A stretch of 64,000 nt of DNA from Anagrus nilaparvatae. Its lineage: Eukaryota; Arthropoda; Insecta; Hymenoptera; Mymaridae. Numbering within the stretch: the first letter of the stretch is position 1; the number at the start of each line of letters is the position of its first letter. Below, piece after piece: positions 60,549 through 64,000 of the stretch. The notes beneath the pieces were generated by a model. It saw only the letters and a program-made list of their open reading frames with translations. It did no database searches and had not been told where the DNA came from. Made by a program: the position numbers and the translations under genes. The DNA is taken from contig JAKSXM010000137.1 of NCBI GenBank assembly GCA_022575985.1, positions 20,106,001 to 20,170,000 on the forward strand, given 5' to 3'.

Positions 60549-61083
60549 TTTTGTATAATACTATGCTAAAGTTTTTAGTGTTTTACCTTCTAAATTTTGT
60601 TGAATTAATAATTCGTTTTAATGGATACTTTATTTGTTTTATTAGAAAAAAAAAATTGCTAAAACTAAATTATCAAAAAAGAAATTTTTTATTGTTTAAC
60701 AAAGAAATAAATTTGTTGTAAATAAATTCAGATAAAAATGCATCCATTAGGATTTTAACCGGGAAGCGGTTTAATCTCTCAAACACGAAGCACATGCAAT
60801 GAAAACAGGAAAGGACTAAAGGAGCCATGTTTAACATAGATAGGAATACGCGAACGCATAAAGTTAATAATGATTTTCTGCCCCCTGTGGCAATAATAAG
60901 AACTAATAGAAAATTAAGTATAAAAGGAGGGAAATTCAAAATTTAATTTTCTTTTATTTGAACATTTAAATTATTTACAAGGGTTATTGTTAGTTAAATT
61001 TGATAAAATTAATAGGTATAGGTAAACTAGTATAAACAAATTTTTAATACCCCTAAATTTGACATTATTTATTATTAATACTT
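60549..61083. other. Spacer between Megator and DNAAF4
   Basis: About 535 bp, containing the Megator promoter side and the DNAAF4 3' end. A minus-strand frame at 60673-60939 has no recognisable protein content and is taken as chance. Confidence 0.5.
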
Positions 61084-64000
61084 TTATTTACAATGCAATT
61101 TAGCATTTTCTAAATCTTTTTGAAGGTTTTTATCATCAGGTAATAGTTTTGTCGCTTCTGTTAGTTCATTAACTCCATTTTCAAATAAATTGAGTTTACA
61201 TAAAGCAGCTCCTTTTCGTGCATGACATCGTGCCCGCGAACTTTTATTTCCTTGACATTTTGGTGTCATGAGATTTAAAGCCTTTTTTAAATAATTTAGA
61301 ATTAAATTTTAAATTAAATATAATAAATTATCTTAAGATATTTGATACCTGAGAACTATCATCAATACATCGATTGTAATTACCCAATGCATAATGAGCA
61401 GCAGACCGATTTGTATAGAGACATGCCATTTTATCACTTAATTTAATTCCATGACTGTAAGCACTTATTGCGCCCAAATAATTTCCAGTTTTAAACATGT
61501 CACTTTAATTAAAGTAAATTATTATTTATTAATATTTTTATTTATTAGTTAAAAACTTACTCGCCCTTGTCTTTTAACCATTGGGGATTATTTTCTTCGG
61601 GTTTAAGATCCTTTAAATCAAATCCTATCTTCCTTCTAGCTTCTACTTGTTTCGCAAGCCACTTTATTTTTAAAATTTTGAAAATTTATTTTTAGTTTTA
61701 TTTGACTTAAATTTAAAAAAAAATAAAAAATTACCTCTTGCTCTTCTAAATAACGACTTTCTCTAGCTGGTGTTGGAAATGAACGTTCTGTAAATTTTAC
61801 AGAAATATTACCACATTTTCTTGTTTCTGGTGTATCATTTTTTTTATTTTGTTTTTCAAAAATTTGATCGTTGGTTTTAATTCTTAAATTATTTGTTTTT
61901 GCTTTAGAAAATTGCTGATTTACAACTTTTTGGGTATTCAAATTTGAACTTTCTGTTTTTCCTAAATTATTTTCACTGCTTTTTAAATCATCATTTTCAA
62001 TGCCACTACTGATTGAAGATTTCGAGCTTTTTCTGAAACAAGATTTATTTTTTTCAGTATGAGTTTTTAGACCAACAATAATTACTAGCATTAATTGCTT
62101 CAATAAAAGTTAAAGACTCTAAAAATGATTGATTATTGAGCAAAGAATCTTACGTGAATTTAACTTGGTTAAAATCTTTCTTTTCTAAAATTGGAATTTC
62201 TGATTTTGCTTTCCATTCATCTAATTCCATCATTGCAATTTTTCTGTGTTTATCTCTCGTTTCGTTAATCGTTTTAATATCAGCGGAATCTAAATCAATT
62301 TGAGCTTGGATTGAAAGACTTTGCAATTTATTTCTTTTTTCTGAAAATGTTAAATTTTTTATTGTGAAATATTTATTTTAATATACTAATTAATTTATGA
62401 TAATTTAAAAAAAAATATAAAGTAAAGTGCAAAAATAAATAAAAAATAAATTAAATCAAATGAGCTAATTTAAATGACAATGAGGAAAAATTGCGTAATA
62501 GGGTGTTAATAAGACTGAGGGAATATATATGGGGATTTAGTATTTTCAAAATTACTTTTTCGTATTAGGTATGCATGAACATTGGATTTCTAACATTTTA
62601 TTACGAATTAAAATGGATACAATTTTTTCAGTATTGATATGATTTCTGGTTCCTTCAAACTTCAGAAAATTGAAATTGTTGTATGGCCAGGCTGCTTTGC
62701 TTAAAAATTCAAGCAGCTACATTTGTTGTTTGATTTTTCAAGCAAAGCATCCTGGCCGTGTGGATTTCAAAACAAGAGTAAAAAAGTAGACTTTTTTAAT
62801 GCACCGAAAATCATTTCCATTTATGAAATATAAAAAAAAAAATCAGGCAAGTTTTTAATTTTTTTTTGGGGGGGGGGGGCGAACGCCCCCTAAACCTCTT
62901 ACTGGATCTGCTGATTTTAAATGAAGTTTGGACACTGTTGATCCAAAACTTTTGGAAAATTTCTGGATAAATATCCCTGGCCATTTTTAAACGAAGAGAC
63001 GAAAATTTTAATTTTATTTAAAAGGTTTTTTCTGGTCAGGGTCCAAATTGCACGTATTTTAAAGAGCAATATTCAAATAACTTATCATGTATCGTAGGTA
63101 TGTACAATGTTTTACCAAATTTATATAGCAAGCAAAAGAATTAAATTTTTTGTTCAAAAAATCTTATTCAATATTTCTATAATATTTTTTTCTTCAATTT
63201 GTACTTGACTGAATTTTTATTTTATGAAAAATAATTTTTATCAAGATTCTCACCATAAACCTTTTACTGCAGTTTTACCAGTCTATCAAATTTATTCAAT
63301 ATAAAAGAAATGTAGTAAAACGTGCTTGATATAAAAAAAAAATAAAAATAAAAATACTGCAAAAAATTTTTTGGATGCACTGCCAACATATTTTAAGTAT
63401 TGATGCTTTTGCTTTGTTTTTAAAAATTATACGTTTATATAATTTTTTTAAGCCCTTATTTTAGGAAGAACTGGACCAGAACCAAAACAAGAACAAGTAC
63501 TTTATGGAATGGGGAATAAAAAAACTGAGCTTGCAGAGCTTGCTTGTCTCAAAAATATATATAATAATATTAAAAATTGGCCAGTTTAAAACAAAATAAA
63601 TACTGCCAGTAGCTTGAATCTGCTAAATGATAGTTTTAATTGTTTTTTTTTTCTTAATAAGGTCAATAATGGTCTTCACAAAATTGATACAATTACCATA
63701 TTAAAAAAAACATTCTAAAACTTATAAAAAAAAGGTTCAAATTTCAAATATGCGTGTGTTGATTTGTACTTTGTAGTATATTTTTATATATAAAATTACC
63801 AGCTTTCATTTTATTTTCAGTTATTGTAGTTGAATGAGCTGTTGAAATAGCATTTTCTCTTATTGTTTTTTTTGAAATTTTATCTAAATCAGTAATTTCA
63901 AGACTTGGCCATTCATTTTCACAATTTAGTTTTTTAATATAAAAAATAGCTTCTTCTTCTAGTAAACTACAATAACTTTCTTTTTCTTCAATTTGATCCC
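61084..64000 (-). CDS. DNAAF4: Dynein axonemal assembly factor 4 (DNAAF4/DYX1C1), partial
   Basis: C-terminal six exons seen: 64000-63800 (runs off the window), 62340-62154, 62032-61735, 61661-61561, 61502-61349 and 61281-61084, about 379 codons in phase. The edge exon ends the N-terminal CS domain ([20 protein letters not shown]). A charged linker follows, then the family block [20 protein letters not shown]-terminal TPR domain comes last ([75 protein letters not shown]). DNAAF4 works with HSP90/HSP70 and R2TP-like cochaperones in the cytosol to pre-assemble axonemal dynein arms. In an insect it would serve sperm flagella and chordotonal cilia. The start codon and the start of the CS domain are outside the window. 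Confidence 0.92.
62341..63799 (-). other. Large DNAAF4 intron with low-complexity sequence
   Basis: A 1.46-kb intron, long for this window. It holds a hairpin at 62684-62757 and a 12-base G run near 62868-62879 followed by a small GC-rich hairpin (GGGGGCGAACGCCCCC). A short plus-strand stretch near 63470-63590 looks more codon-like than its surroundings but has no recognisable content. Confidence 0.5.
62684..62757. repeat. Short hairpin
   Basis: GGCCAGGCTGCTTTGCTT at 62685-62702 pairs with AAGCAAAGCATCCTGGCC near 62740-62757 with one mismatch, and the stem extends inward through AAAAATTC. The loop is about 25-30 bases. It could be a small foldback element. Confidence 0.55.

Noticed and set aside
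60673..60939. 88-codon hydrophobic minus-strand frame between Megator and DNAAF4
   Set aside because: Hydrophobic and Cys-rich, but no start context, partner exons or recognisable family; AT-rich chance frames of this size are expected.
1..64000. tRNA, rRNA or CRISPR arrays
   Set aside because: Looked for cloverleaf-type arms and regular spacer repeats by eye; none was convincing, and CRISPR is not expected in an animal genome.

Overview
This is a eukaryotic nuclear window, almost certainly from an insect. It is very AT-rich, and its genes are split by many short introns with GT-AG (twice GC-AG) boundaries. The proteins are animal orthologues such as Bora, Megator/TPR, TMEM131, LARGE, DNAAF4 and a delta-9 desaturase of insect type. 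A short (TTAGG)n tract fits the insect telomere motif. The low GC and F-box/LRR gene would suit a low-GC hymenopteran such as an aphidiine wasp, but the order is not proven. I joined exons by hand, and each coding total given is divisible by three with consistent splice phases.

Layout. 1.6-6.1 kb (+): amino-acid transporter, 550 aa. 6.5-17.5 kb (-): 17-exon gene for a 1629-aa secreted, repeat-rich protein that I cannot identify firmly; a complete RWDD2 gene (16.1-17.1 kb, +) lies inside its second intron. Then on the minus strand come APC10 (17.8-18.5 kb) and acyl-CoA desaturase (19.0-20.8 kb). 20.8-25 kb is gene-poor and holds several inverted-repeat elements. WDR45/WIPI4 (25.0-26.6 kb, +) converges on a tiny SMIM20-like gene (26.7-27.0 kb, -). 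Bora follows (28.5-30.2 kb, -).

30.3-32.6 kb is a rearranged island: a hairpin element, a broken copy of the RFWD3 3' end, and an apparently perfect palindrome with 421-bp arms that carries a start-exon-like sequence in both arms. Next are a single-exon F-box/LRR gene (32.6-34.3 kb, -), RFWD3 (35.0-37.2 kb, -), TMEM131 (38.1-45.7 kb, +, 23 exons), a CFAP97/hemingway relative (46.2-46.9 kb, -), THOC3 (47.3-48.4 kb, -), LARGE-type glycosyltransferase (49.2-51.8 kb, +), Megator/TPR (52.4-60.5 kb, -, 12 exons, 2348 aa) and DNAAF4 (61.1 kb to beyond the right edge, -).

The genes are a normal eukaryotic mix and not an operon or one pathway. RFWD3, APC10 and the F-box protein are ubiquitin-related. 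Bora and APC10 both act in mitosis. THOC3 and TPR both act in mRNA export. The unusual material is the repeat structure: three hairpin MITE copies in the first 12.5 kb, a satellite-like palindrome inside an intron, and the 30-32 kb palindrome.
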